A stretch of 64,000 bases of DNA from Martinezella rhizogenes (GTDB taxonomy: Bacteria > Pseudomonadota > Alphaproteobacteria > Rhizobiales > Rhizobiaceae): NCBI RefSeq assembly GCF_027460065.1, contig NZ_JAPYZZ010000005.1, positions 186,001 to 250,000 on the forward strand, given 5' to 3'. Below, piece by piece: positions 8,228 through 17,134 of this stretch. How positions within the stretch are numbered: position 1 is the first letter of the stretch; every line of letters starts with the position of its first letter. Made by a program: the position numbers and the translations under genes. The notes under the pieces were generated by a model. The model did not search any database. It was not told the origin of the DNA and saw nothing but the letters and a program-made list of their open reading frames with translations.

Positions 8228-8486
8228 ATGTCCTCGCATTTCCCGGTTGGCCGGAATAGCGACTGGAGGGGTTAGTTCCAGGTACCTTACCTAAATCCTC
8301 ACCACATCGAGGAATCGGCGGACACACATGGGCACGTGCGACTTTGGGCAGCACGGGAGATAAGAATATTCGCAGTCATAATCAAGAGAATTTTTTCATC
8401 AAAGCGCGGATTTTTTCGGCAGTGAATTTAGGGTTGAACAGTCACGCCCCAGCGTTCAATTATATGGAACGAACCGGAGGATTTCC

Positions 8487-9380
8487 ATGGACACGCTCAC
8501 CCGCATCCGCGCCTTTATCGATGTCGTCGAAGCGGAGGGGTTTTCCGCCGCCGCCCGCAAGACCGGGCGTTCCAAGGCGCTTCTGTCCAAATATGTCCGG
8601 GAGCTTGAGGATGATCTCGGCGCGCTGCTTCTCAATCGCACCACCCGGCAGTTCTCGCTGACCGAGGCCGGGCATACCTATTACCGCACCGCCTCCGACA
8701 TTTTGAAGGAGATCGACAACCTTGCCGATCTGGTGCGCGAAAAGAATGCCGATCTCAAGGGCAAGCTCAGGATCTCGGTGCCGCGAACCTTCATCGACGC
8801 CGATGTCGGCCAGAGCCTCATCGATTTCGCCAAGGAGAACCCGGAACTGGTGCTGGAAATCGTCGCCGATGACCGATTCGTCGATCTGATCGAAGAAGGC
8901 TTCGACCTTGCGATCCGTATTACACGGCTGGAGGATTCGGGCCTCATTGCCCGTAAGCTTTCCGACTTCCGGGTTTATGCGGTGGCGACGGCGGATTTCG
9001 TGGCGAAACACGGGCCGCTCGACGGGCCGCAGGATTTTGCCCGAGTGCCCTTCATCATCGACACCAATACCCGCTTTCATAATACCGTGCGTTATTTCGA
9101 ACCGGATGGCGGCTCGAACTCGGTCGCCATCAGCGGGCCGATCGAGGTGAACAGCCCGCAGGCAACGTTGCGCGCCGCTCGCGCCGGGCTCGGCATCGCC
9201 ATGGTGCCGGATTTCATCGCTCGGCCGCATATCCAGTCCGGTGAGCTCGTGACCCTGTTCGATGACTATATTTCCAAGGATCGCGGCATCTATGCGGTCT
9301 ATCCGCACCGCCGTTACCTGCCTGCCAAGGTGCGCAGTTTCGTCGACTATCTCTCGGCATGGTTTCGCAAGAGCGGCTGA
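8487..9380 (+). CDS. LysR-family transcriptional regulator
   Basis: A 297-residue LysR-type regulator. The N-terminal winged helix covers residues 1-60 (RIRAFIDVVEAEGFSAAARK then SKALLSKYVRELEDDLG), and the effector domain follows from about residue 90 with KLRISVPRTF and the late motif RAGLGIAMVPDFIA. It belongs to the CrgA/AaeR-like group that often controls a divergent gene. Here the divergent gene is odc with its leader, or the target is unlinked. The gene starts with ATG after GGAGGA and ends before a strong bidirectional terminator. Confidence 0.9.
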   Translation: MDTLTRIRAFIDVVEAEGFSAAARKTGRSKALLSKYVRELEDDLGALLLNRTTRQFSLTEAGHTYYRTASDILKEIDNLADLVREKNADLKGKLRISVPRTFIDADVGQSLIDFAKENPELVLEIVADDRFVDLIEEGFDLAIRITRLEDSGLIARKLSDFRVYAVATADFVAKHGPLDGPQDFARVPFIIDTNTRFHNTVRYFEPDGGSNSVAISGPIEVNSPQATLRAARAGLGIAMVPDFIARPHIQSGELVTLFDDYISKDRGIYAVYPHRRYLPAKVRSFVDYLSAWFRKSG

Positions 9381-9408
9381 GGAATGGTTTTCATCAGCTA
9401 CCAAATAA

Positions 9409-9436
9409 AAAACGCCCGCCTTTTGGCGGGCGTTTT
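9409..9436. terminator. Bidirectional terminator
   Basis: A 12-bp stem AAAACGCCCGCC/GGCGGGCGTTTT with loop TTTT lies between the convergent LysR gene and the sugar-binding protein gene. It has T-runs on both strands. Confidence 0.92.
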
Positions 9437-9450
9437 CATGTGCGGGATTC

Positions 9451-10404
9451 TCAGAACGGCGAATCCGGGAAGTAGAACTGCTTGGCATTGTCCTTGGTGA
9501 TGAGCGTCGCGTCGAGAATATACTCGCCGGCAACCGGCACCTGATCGTAGAAATGACCTGCTGTCAGCTGCATGGCGGTCGCCACCATCGCCGGCGGATA
9601 AAGCACGTCGACCGGCACCAGCTTGTCGCCGTCCATGACCTTCTTGATCATGTCCTTGGAGCCGGCACCCGCAACGATATACTTGATATCGGTGCGTTTC
9701 GCCTGCTGGATCGCTTCCAGCACGCCGATCGCCATGTCGTCGTCCTGACACCAGACCACGTCGATCTTCTTGTATTTGGTCAGATAGTCCTGCATCACGC
9801 GGAAGGCGTCGTCGCGGTTCCAGTTGCCGTACTGGCGGTCGAGAACCTTGACGCCGGAGCCGGCGATACCCTTGTCGAAACCATCCTGGCGCTGCTGGTC
9901 GATCGGGATCGGCAGGCCGCGAATGACCACCACTTCCGCGTCAGGCGTGGTTTTCTTGATGTATTCGCCAGCCACCTGTCCAAGTGCCGGGTTGTTACCA
10001 GCAACATAGAGATCGCGGATCGAATTGTCGTTGACGCTCGGCGCGCGGTCGACGAGCGCGACGAAGGTGCCCTTATCCTTGATTTCCTTGATGGCATTGA
10101 CGAGCGGATCGGGATCCGACGGCAGCACGACCAGCGCGTCCAGCCCCTGCACCGCAAGATCCTGAAGCGCGTTTGCCTGGTTGGCGGCATCCGGCGAGGT
10201 CTTGACGATGACGTTGAGCCCCGGATGCTCCTTCATCAGGAGTTTTGCCACGCGCTCGGCGTGGTAAACGACGCCCGCCGTCCAGCCATGGTCGGCCGCC
10301 GGAATGGACACGCCGATCGTAACCTTCTTGTCCTGCGCATGAGCAGAACCCGCAAGGACGGCAGCCAGCGCGACAAATGCCACGCCGATGAATTTTCTAC
10401 GCAT
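9451..10404 (-). CDS. Ribose-type sugar ABC transporter, periplasmic binding protein
   Basis: A 317-residue periplasmic sugar-binding protein of the RbsB/Peripla_BP_4 class. The signal peptide MRRKFIGVAFVALAAVLA...AHA is followed by the first strand VTIGVSIPAADHGWTAGV and the typical GLDALVVLPSDPDPLVNAI block; the hinge region includes WCQDDDMAIGVLEAI. I chose the ATG at 10404, which follows GGAGGAAAG. It is the last gene of an ATPase-permease-binding protein operon on the minus strand. The sugar is unknown. Confidence 0.88.
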   Translation of the reverse strand: MRRKFIGVAFVALAAVLAGSAHAQDKKVTIGVSIPAADHGWTAGVVYHAERVAKLLMKEHPGLNVIVKTSPDAANQANALQDLAVQGLDALVVLPSDPDPLVNAIKEIKDKGTFVALVDRAPSVNDNSIRDLYVAGNNPALGQVAGEYIKKTTPDAEVVVIRGLPIPIDQQRQDGFDKGIAGSGVKVLDRQYGNWNRDDAFRVMQDYLTKYKKIDVVWCQDDDMAIGVLEAIQQAKRTDIKYIVAGAGSKDMIKKVMDGDKLVPVDVLYPPAMVATAMQLTAGHFYDQVPVAGEYILDATLITKDNAKQFYFPDSPF

Positions 10405-10476
10405 AGTCTCTTTCCTCCCAAGACCGGGGCGTTCCTCCTCCAACCGCACCTGCCCCACATGGCGCGGCGTGATACG

Positions 10477-11478
10477 TCACCTGCGGCTGAGCGAGCGCTG
10501 CACCAGCATGGCGATGATGATGATCGCGCCCTGAATGGCGCCGATCAGATATTCGCTGACGAAGTTAGACAGGATCATGATGTTGCCGACGATCTCCAGA
10601 ATGAAGGCGCCGCAGATCGTGCCCCAGATGCGCCCTACCCCACCCCGCAGCGCCGTGCCGCCGACAACGACGGCGGTGATGGCCTGCAACTCCCACAACA
10701 TGCCTGTCGTGGCCGAGGTGGAAGCGAGACGCGGCACGTAAAGCAGCACGGCAACCGCGACGCAGAGCCCCTGAACCACATAGGCAATTGTGCGGACCCG
10801 GACGACGGAGATGCCGGAATAACGCGCCACGTCCTCGCTGGAACCGACGGCGGTCAGATGGCGGCCGTAACGGGTGCGGTACAGCACGAAGGCGGCAATG
10901 GCGGCCGTCACGAAAATCACGACGACCGGCACCGGCACGCCGAGGATATTGCCGAAATAGACCGGACGATAAAGCGTCTGGATGTCCGGGTTGCGCAGCG
11001 TGATCGCTCCGCCCTGCGACAGCCAAGTGGTCAAGCCGCGATAGATGCCCATGGTGCCGAGCGTGGCGATGAAAGGCTCGATGCGGCCGATGGTGGTGAT
11101 GAGACCGTTCGTCAGCCCGCAGGCCGCCCCGATGGCGATCGCCAGCGCCATGGCCGTGAGCAGCATCAAGAGTGGGCTGGCAATGACGCCGCTGTTCATG
11201 AACAGGATCATCAGGCTGGCGACGAAAGCGACCATGGCGCCGACCGAAAGATCAAGCCCGCCCGACGTGATGACGTAAGTTGCGCCAAGCGCGATGATGG
11301 CGATGAAGGCGCTGCGGGTCACGACATTCAAGAGATTGTCGATGCCGATGAAATTTGGATTGGCGATGGTGCCGAGCACCAAGAGCAGGGCCAGCGCCAC
11401 GAAAGGCGCAACGGCGCGCAGGTCCCAGTCCTTCGAGGTCTTCGGCGTTTTGCCGTTATCAAGTGCGGCCTCAGTCAT
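10477..11478 (-). CDS. Ribose-type sugar ABC transporter permease
   Basis: A 333-residue inner-membrane permease of the RbsC/BPD_transp_2 class with 8-10 hydrophobic helices. The family block GLDLSVGAMVAF near residue 75 and the VVGGTALRGGVGRIWGT block near 260 are both present. The start is the ATG at 11478, after GAGGGG; an upstream TTG at 11490 is in frame but lies over the ribosome site. It follows the ATPase gene by 52 bases and precedes the binding protein gene by 72 bases, in one operon. Confidence 0.9.
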   Translation of the reverse strand: MTEAALDNGKTPKTSKDWDLRAVAPFVALALLLVLGTIANPNFIGIDNLLNVVTRSAFIAIIALGATYVITSGGLDLSVGAMVAFVASLMILFMNSGVIASPLLMLLTAMALAIAIGAACGLTNGLITTIGRIEPFIATLGTMGIYRGLTTWLSQGGAITLRNPDIQTLYRPVYFGNILGVPVPVVVIFVTAAIAAFVLYRTRYGRHLTAVGSSEDVARYSGISVVRVRTIAYVVQGLCVAVAVLLYVPRLASTSATTGMLWELQAITAVVVGGTALRGGVGRIWGTICGAFILEIVGNIMILSNFVSEYLIGAIQGAIIIIAMLVQRSLSRR

Positions 11479-11530
11479 ATTTCCCCTCAATTGTCTTTTC
11501 TTCAGGCCTTGTTCGAATAACAGGCGGGCC

Positions 11531-13054
11531 TCAGGCGAATTCCTGCGTATGAACGCCCGTCGCCAGCGCCACGATGTCGTTTTCGGTCATCCGCTCGCCC
11601 GCCACCTCGCCGACGATCCGGCCCGAACGCATCACCAGAATACGGTCGCAGATGCCGATCAACTCCGGCATTTCAGAGGAAACGACGATGATCGATCGCC
11701 CCTCATCCGCAAGGTTCGCGATGAAACGGTAAATCTGTTCCTTGGTGCCGATATCGATACCGCGTGTCGGCTCATCGATGATGACGATGGACGGATCGAG
11801 CAGCATCATCTTGGCGAGCAACAGCTTCTGCTGGTTACCGCCGGACAGCTGGCCGGCGAGCAGGTCCTTGCGCCCGGTTCGGATGTCGAAATCGCGCACA
11901 GCGTCGTCGAGCGCCTGCGCCTCGCGACGGATATCGATCTGAAACAGCCGGCTGAACTTGCTGAGCGAAGCGAGCGTGAGATTGACCCGCAAATCCTTGG
12001 TCAGCAGCAATCCCTTGCCCTTGCGGTCCTCGCTCAGATAAACGATGCCGGCCTTCAGACTGTCCTCCGCCTTTGCGAAATGCACAGGCTGACCGAGATG
12101 GCGGATATTTCCGCGCCCGGCCCGCAGGCCGAGGACACCTTCCATCAGCTCCGTTCTGCCCGCCCCCACCAAGCCCGCAAAACCGAGGATTTCTCCCTTG
12201 CGAAGGCTGAAACCGGCATCCTGCGCATAACCGGGAACGGTGAAATGCTCCACCTGCAGAACCGGTTCTTGCTCTCCGCCGGCGTTCCTGTCCGGATAGA
12301 GCTTGGCGACATCGCGCCCCACCATCAGCCGCGCCATATCGGCCGGCTCCAGTTCCGATGCCGTATGTGAGGCGACCAGCCGGCCATCGCGCAGGACAGT
12401 CACCCGGTCGGCGATCTCCTTCACTTCAGGCAGGCGGTGCGAAATATAAAGCACGGCCACGCCCTTGGCCCTGATGTCCCTGATAACGTTCAGCAGCGCA
12501 TCGGTTTCGATGGGCGTGAGGCTTGCGGTTGGCTCGTCGAAAATGACGACGCGATGCGGCACGAGCAGAACACGGGCAATCTGCACCAGCTGCCGCTGGG
12601 CAATCGAAAGGCTACCGACGATGGCATCTGGATCGATCGTGCCACCGAGATCGGCTATCGCCCTGCGGGCTCCTGCTCGCATGGCCCGGTCGTCCATCAT
12701 CGGGCCCCGGCGCAATTCGCGACCAAGATAGATATTCTGCGCCACCGTCAAATCCGGCGCCAGCAATATTTCCTGATGCACGAGGACGATGCCGCGATGT
12801 TCGGCGTCCACCGGTCCGCTCAGCGTAACGGCTTCGCCATCGATGCGGATTTCCCCGCTCGACGGCTTCTCATTGCCGGCCAGAAGCTTCATCAGCGTCG
12901 ACTTGCCGGCACCGTTCTCACCGATGATCGCGTGGACCTCGCCGACCCGCACCGCAATCTCGATATCCTTCAGGACCTGTACCGGACCGAAGGACTTCGA
13001 CAGCCCAACCGTCCGGATCAGGGCCGGGTCTGGAGATTCGTCAGCAAAAGCCAT
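11531..13054 (-). CDS. Ribose-type sugar ABC transporter, two-domain ATPase
   Basis: A 507-residue ATPase with two nucleotide-binding domains in tandem, as in RbsA/MglA. Domain 1 has Walker A GENGAGKST near residue 45, signature LSIAQRQLVQIAR and Walker B VVIFDEPTASLT. Domain 2 has the usual degenerate P-loop (GLVGAGRTEL), signature LSGGNQQK and IIDEPTRGID. It is the first gene of the operon, yet its ATG lacks a clear ribosome site; a strong GGGAGGAG lies 72 bases upstream in front of a 19-codon in-frame ORF that stops 6 bases before this start. Either translation is coupled or an N-terminal extension has been lost to a nonsense codon. Confidence 0.9.
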   Translation of the reverse strand: MAFADESPDPALIRTVGLSKSFGPVQVLKDIEIAVRVGEVHAIIGENGAGKSTLMKLLAGNEKPSSGEIRIDGEAVTLSGPVDAEHRGIVLVHQEILLAPDLTVAQNIYLGRELRRGPMMDDRAMRAGARRAIADLGGTIDPDAIVGSLSIAQRQLVQIARVLLVPHRVVIFDEPTASLTPIETDALLNVIRDIRAKGVAVLYISHRLPEVKEIADRVTVLRDGRLVASHTASELEPADMARLMVGRDVAKLYPDRNAGGEQEPVLQVEHFTVPGYAQDAGFSLRKGEILGFAGLVGAGRTELMEGVLGLRAGRGNIRHLGQPVHFAKAEDSLKAGIVYLSEDRKGKGLLLTKDLRVNLTLASLSKFSRLFQIDIRREAQALDDAVRDFDIRTGRKDLLAGQLSGGNQQKLLLAKMMLLDPSIVIIDEPTRGIDIGTKEQIYRFIANLADEGRSIIVVSSEMPELIGICDRILVMRSGRIVGEVAGERMTENDIVALATGVHTQEFA

Positions 13055-13060
13055 CAGCCG

Positions 13061-13120
13061 TCACCGATATCCAGCGGAAACGGACGGCACTTGCCCCTTG
13101 ATTATACCTGAAATGACCAT
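13061..13120 (-). CDS. 19-codon upstream ORF of the sugar ATPase gene
   Basis: An ATG at 13120 sits 7 bases after a near-perfect ribosome site (GGGAGGAG) and encodes MVISGIIKGQVPSVSAGYR before TGA at 13063-13061. The ORF is in the same frame as the ATPase, whose ATG follows 6 bases later. The ATPase start has no ribosome site of its own, so re-initiation or coupling from this ORF is likely. The other reading is a nonsense-truncated former N-terminus. Confidence 0.55.
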   Translation of the reverse strand: MVISGIIKGQVPSVSAGYR

Positions 13121-13247
13121 CTTCGAACTCCTCCCAAAGCTCGAAGAAGAAGCTAGCGTCCGTTTTGAGGTACGTAAAGCAATTTTCGCCTGTCTTTTAG
13201 AATACACTCAAATTTGACCGGCGCGGCAGGATCAGGCGGCGCTTCGT

Positions 13248-13871
13248 TCACGGCGCTGGAGGACGCTGAAACCCCTTCATGAGGCGATGCATGGCCTCGG
13301 CCCCTTCCTTGACCAGATCGAAACGTTGACCGAACAGCAACCAGTCGTAAACAATGCCTTTCAGCATCCAGTAAAGCGCACCAAGCGCCGATTCCGCCGT
13401 CCAATTATCATTAAAGACACCCTCTGACTGTACACGCTGAAAAGCGGCCTCCAGCACATCTTTGTGGTGACGGTCCAGCTCTTCCTGTGCATGCAGGACC
13501 GGGGCGAATTCGTCGGAATAATTGGTACGCAGACTGATCGTCATGATGCGCTGGCGTTGTTCGTCTTCCGCCAGAAGCGCAAGCCACTTGCAGGTCGCTT
13601 CCTCGATCTTGGCCAGCAGTGCCGTCCCCTTGAGGTCCGGATCGCCAAAATCCAGCAGATCCGATTCCGGCAACGCCACGGATTCGTAAAGTCCGATAAA
13701 AAGGTCGGTCTTGCTGGAGAAGTGCCAGTATATTGCCCCGCGGGTCACCCCGGCCGCGGCCGCCACTTCGTCCAGCGAACTATTGGCCACGCCCTTTTTG
13801 AAGAACACCCGCTCGGCAGCGGCAAGGATCGCCTGACGCGTCTCTTCTGCCTCGGCCTTGGTTCGGCGCAT
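13248..13871 (-). CDS. acrR: AcrR, TetR-family repressor of acrAB
   Basis: A 207-residue TetR-family repressor. The helix-turn-helix is at residues 10-55 (TRQAILAAAERVFFKKGVANSSLDEVAAAAGVTRGAIYWHF in the family register), and the C-terminal two thirds form the ligand pocket. The start at 13871 follows AAGGAG. It lies last in the acrA-acrB-acrR series on the minus strand, 116 bases after acrB. AcrR proteins repress acrAB and release DNA on binding hydrophobic compounds. The palindrome at 18357-18384 before acrA is the expected target. Confidence 0.88.
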   Translation of the reverse strand: MRRTKAEAEETRQAILAAAERVFFKKGVANSSLDEVAAAAGVTRGAIYWHFSSKTDLFIGLYESVALPESDLLDFGDPDLKGTALLAKIEEATCKWLALLAEDEQRQRIMTISLRTNYSDEFAPVLHAQEELDRHHKDVLEAAFQRVQSEGVFNDNWTAESALGALYWMLKGIVYDWLLFGQRFDLVKEGAEAMHRLMKGFQRPPAP

Positions 13872-13893
13872 GCTGATGTCTCCTTTCAACCAC

Positions 13894-13917
13894 GGCACGG
13901 TGCTTTCGCACCGTGCC
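13894..13917 (-). promoter_or_regulatory. Intercistronic hairpin between acrB and acrR
   Basis: A perfect 10-bp stem GGCACGGTGC/GCACCGTGCC with a 4-base loop lies between acrB and the acrR ribosome site. It has no T-run after it, so it may act as an mRNA-stability or attenuation element more than as a terminator. Confidence 0.5.
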
Positions 13918-13987
13918 TCTTTGCGGTGCCGGGCTGTCAATCAGATGAATGCTTTCATCGGATATCAACCCGGCCTTCCCATTCGTT

Positions 13988-16900
13988 TTATTCGGCCGGC
14001 GACACGGCGTCAGCAGCAATCTCGCTGCCCTTCTTCCGATCCCCGAAAATCTTCATGACAAAAACGAAGAACACGGGAACGAAGAAGATCGCAAGGATCG
14101 TCGCCGAGATCATGCCGCCGAGAACGCCGGTGCCGATGGCGTTCTGGCTCGCCGCGCTGGCGCCCGATGCAATTGCCATCGGCAGCACACCAAGCGAGAA
14201 GGCGAGCGAGGTCATCAGGATCGGCCGGAAACGCAGATGCGCCGCCTCCACCGTCGCATCATAGGTGGATTTTCCTTCCGCCCGCAAATCCTTGGCAAAT
14301 TCGATGATCAGGATCGCGTTCTTGGCCGAGAGACCGATGATGGCGACGAGGCCGACCAGGAAGTAGACGTCGTTTGGCATGCCGCGCAGCATCACCGCCG
14401 CCACCGAACCGATGACGCCGAGTGGCACCACCAGCATGACAGAGAGCGGAATGGACCAGCTTTCGTAAAGCGCCGCCAAAAGCAGGAAGACGAACAGCAC
14501 GCTGAGGCCGATCAGCGCCGGCGCCTGCGAGCCGGACTGAATTTCCTGCAACGACTGGCCGGTCCATTCGAAACCGAAACCGCCAGGCAATTCGCGCGCC
14601 AGACGCTCCATTTCGGCAATCGCATCACCGGAGGAGTAACCCGGTGCGGACTGGCCGCCGATACGGATCGCCGGATAGCCGTTATAACCGACCACCTGCG
14701 AGGGACCGCGCACCCATTCCACCGAAGCGAATGAGCTCACTGGCACCATGCCGCCATTGGCATTGCGGACGTTGAGGTTCAAAAGATCCTCGGTCTTCAT
14801 GCGCTGGCCCTGCTCCGCCTGCACGGTCACACGCTGCATGCGGCCGGCATTGGGGAAGTCGTTGACGTAGGACGACCCCATATTGGCGGAGATGGTGGCG
14901 TTGATGTCGCTGAAGGTTACACCGAAGGTATTGGCCTTTTCACGGTCGATGATGAGATTGACCTGTGGCGAATCCGGCATGCCTTCGACGCGCAGGCCGG
15001 CGAGAACCGGGCTTTGTTGCGCCGCCGCCATCAGCTGTGCTCCGGCGGCGCTCAGCGCCGCCTGTCCCGCACCCGCACGGTCCTGCAGGCGGAAGGTGAA
15101 GCCGCTGGAATTGCCAAGACCCTGAATGGGCGGCGGCGACAGCGTGAAGGACATGGAACCCGGCAGGCCCCACAGCTTGCCATTGATGCGTTGTGCAATG
15201 GCGGCGGCAGAATCCTCCGGTCCGCGCTCGCTCCAGTCCTTCAGCGTCGCGAAGGCGAGACCGGCATTCTGGCCGGAACCGGAGAAAGAGAAGCCCGACA
15301 CCGCGATCACGCGATCGACCGCCGGTTCCGCCAGGAAGATCTTTTCGATCTGCTGGATGGATTGCAGCGTGCGTTCGCTGCTGGCTTCCGCCGGCGCCTG
15401 GATGTCGACGATCAGGTAACCCTGGTCTTCGTTCGGCAGGAAGGAGCTCGGCAATTGCATATAGGCCCAGCCGAGACCGGCAAGCAGCGCCGCATAGATG
15501 ATCATGAAACGGCCGGAACGCTTGATGATGCTGCCGACCGAAGATGAGTATTTATGCGAGGCCTTGTCGAAGCCGCGGTTGAACCAGCCGAAAAAGCCCT
15601 TCTTCTCGTGGTGGCCGGCCTTGATCGGCTTCAGGAACGTCGCGCAGAGCGCAGGCGTGAGCGACAGCGCGAGGAAGCCCGAGAACAGGATGGAGACCAC
15701 CATCGTCAGGCTGAACTGCTGGTAGATGATGCCGACGGCGCCGGGGAAGAAGGCCATGGGCACGAACACCGCCGTCAGAACCAGCGTGATGCCGATGATG
15801 GCGCCGGAAATCTGTCCCATCGCCTTGCGGGTGGCCTCCTTAGGCGACAGATGTTCTTCCGCCATGATGCGTTCGACATTTTCGACGACGACGATCGCGT
15901 CATCGACGAGAATGCCGATGGCGAGAACCATCGCGAACATGGTGAGCACGTTGATGGAGAAACCCGAGACATACATGATGGCGCAGGTGCCGAGCAGCGC
16001 CACGGGCACCACCAGTGTCGGGATGATGGTGTAGCGGATGTTCTGGAGGAAGACGAACATCACCACGAAGACGAGGATGATTGCCTCCACCAGCGTGTTG
16101 ATCACCTTCTGGATCGAGATTTTCACGAAGGGGCTGGTGTCGTAGGGAATCTCATATTCCAGACCCGCCGGGAAATACCGCGACAGCTCCTCCATGGTGG
16201 CGCGCACGCCGTCGGAAGTCTGCAGCGCATTGCCGGTCGGCGACAGCTGCACGCCGATGGCCGCACTGGGCTTGCCGTTCAGGCGGCTGGAGAAGGCGTA
16301 GCTTTCGCCGCCCACTTCCACCCGCGCCACATCCCGCAGCCGTACGGAGGAACCATCCGGATTGGCGCGCAGCACGATGGAGCCGAACTCCTCCGGCGTC
16401 GTCAGCTGGCCCTGCACATTGACGGTGGCCGAAATCTGCTGGCCGATGGGGTTGGGCGATGCGCCGATGCGGCCTGCCGCAACCTGCGAGTTCTGCGCCT
16501 GAATGGCGGAGATGACGTCGGACGAGGTGAGGCTGAGGCCGAGCATCTTGTCCGGGTCCATCCAGATGCGCATGGAGCGCTGGGTGGCGAACAATTGTGC
16601 ACTGCCGACACCCGGCACGCGGCGCAATTCGCCGACCACGTTGCGGCTGAGATAATCACCGAGGCCGATGGCGTCCGTATTGCCATCCACGGAGGTGAGC
16701 GCCACCATCATCAGGAACGATGTGCCGGCCTGTTCGACGCGCAGGCCCTGCTGGGTAACCGCCTGCGGCAGACGCGGCTGCACGCGGGCGATGCGGTTCT
16801 GCACCTCCACCTGCGCTTCACCGATATTGGTGCCCGGCGCAAAGGTGACGTTAATGGAAATGCTGCCAGAGGATTCGGAAGTCGATTCGAAATAGAGAAG

Positions 16901-17122
16901 ACCCGGAACGCCGTTCAGTTCCTCCTCGATGGGACGCGTCACGCTCTGGTAAATGTCCTCGGGCGCAGCACCCGGATAGTTGGTGCCGATCGAAATCTGC
17001 GGCGGGGCCACATTCGGATATTGCGCAATCGGCAGCATGGGAATGGCGAGCAAACCCGCCAGCATGATGAAGATGGCGACGACCCAGGCAAAAATGGGCC
17101 GATCGATGAAAAAACGTGCCAT
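13988..17122 (-). CDS. acrB: AcrB, RND multidrug efflux pump
   Basis: A 1044-residue inner-membrane proton/drug antiporter of the HAE1-RND family, full length for AcrB/MexB. The N-terminus MARFFIDRPIFAWVVAIFIML is canonical. The proton-relay aspartate pair is in GILVDDAIVVVENVER near residue 406, and the partner lysine lies in SAKNAILIIEFAKDLR near 940. Two large periplasmic loops, after helix 1 and helix 7, are present. It follows acrA by 12 bases. No outer-membrane channel gene is in the window, so a TolC-type protein must come from elsewhere. Confidence 0.95.
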   Translation of the reverse strand: MARFFIDRPIFAWVVAIFIMLAGLLAIPMLPIAQYPNVAPPQISIGTNYPGAAPEDIYQSVTRPIEEELNGVPGLLYFESTSESSGSISINVTFAPGTNIGEAQVEVQNRIARVQPRLPQAVTQQGLRVEQAGTSFLMMVALTSVDGNTDAIGLGDYLSRNVVGELRRVPGVGSAQLFATQRSMRIWMDPDKMLGLSLTSSDVISAIQAQNSQVAAGRIGASPNPIGQQISATVNVQGQLTTPEEFGSIVLRANPDGSSVRLRDVARVEVGGESYAFSSRLNGKPSAAIGVQLSPTGNALQTSDGVRATMEELSRYFPAGLEYEIPYDTSPFVKISIQKVINTLVEAIILVFVVMFVFLQNIRYTIIPTLVVPVALLGTCAIMYVSGFSINVLTMFAMVLAIGILVDDAIVVVENVERIMAEEHLSPKEATRKAMGQISGAIIGITLVLTAVFVPMAFFPGAVGIIYQQFSLTMVVSILFSGFLALSLTPALCATFLKPIKAGHHEKKGFFGWFNRGFDKASHKYSSSVGSIIKRSGRFMIIYAALLAGLGWAYMQLPSSFLPNEDQGYLIVDIQAPAEASSERTLQSIQQIEKIFLAEPAVDRVIAVSGFSFSGSGQNAGLAFATLKDWSERGPEDSAAAIAQRINGKLWGLPGSMSFTLSPPPIQGLGNSSGFTFRLQDRAGAGQAALSAAGAQLMAAAQQSPVLAGLRVEGMPDSPQVNLIIDREKANTFGVTFSDINATISANMGSSYVNDFPNAGRMQRVTVQAEQGQRMKTEDLLNLNVRNANGGMVPVSSFASVEWVRGPSQVVGYNGYPAIRIGGQSAPGYSSGDAIAEMERLARELPGGFGFEWTGQSLQEIQSGSQAPALIGLSVLFVFLLLAALYESWSIPLSVMLVVPLGVIGSVAAVMLRGMPNDVYFLVGLVAIIGLSAKNAILIIEFAKDLRAEGKSTYDATVEAAHLRFRPILMTSLAFSLGVLPMAIASGASAASQNAIGTGVLGGMISATILAIFFVPVFFVFVMKIFGDRKKGSEIAADAVSPAE

Positions 17123-17134
17123 GGAAGTCGGTCC

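Larger units (their letters stand above)
7950..8240 (-). ncRNA. Candidate speF-type mRNA leader of odc
   Basis: About 290 to 470 bases of untranslated leader precede odc. It holds a small ORF (8141-8227), a stem CCGGCT/AGCCGG at 8172-8190 inside that ORF, and a 7-bp hairpin followed by TCGGTTTTAT directly before the odc ribosome site. Alphaproteobacterial ornithine decarboxylase genes are known to carry a conserved leader RNA (the speF motif). That this sequence belongs to that family is inference from gene and position; a covariance-model search would decide. Confidence 0.45.

Noticed and set aside
7950-8354. N-terminal extension of odc by 135 codons
   Set aside because: The frame is open but the protein would be unlike the family, and the stretch contains leader hairpins and a separate small ORF; the ATG at 7949 has a good ribosome site.
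9553-11520. A 655-codon plus-strand frame opposite the ribose-type binding protein and permease
   Set aside because: Shadow frame with biased composition and no recognisable motif; the minus-strand genes are clear.
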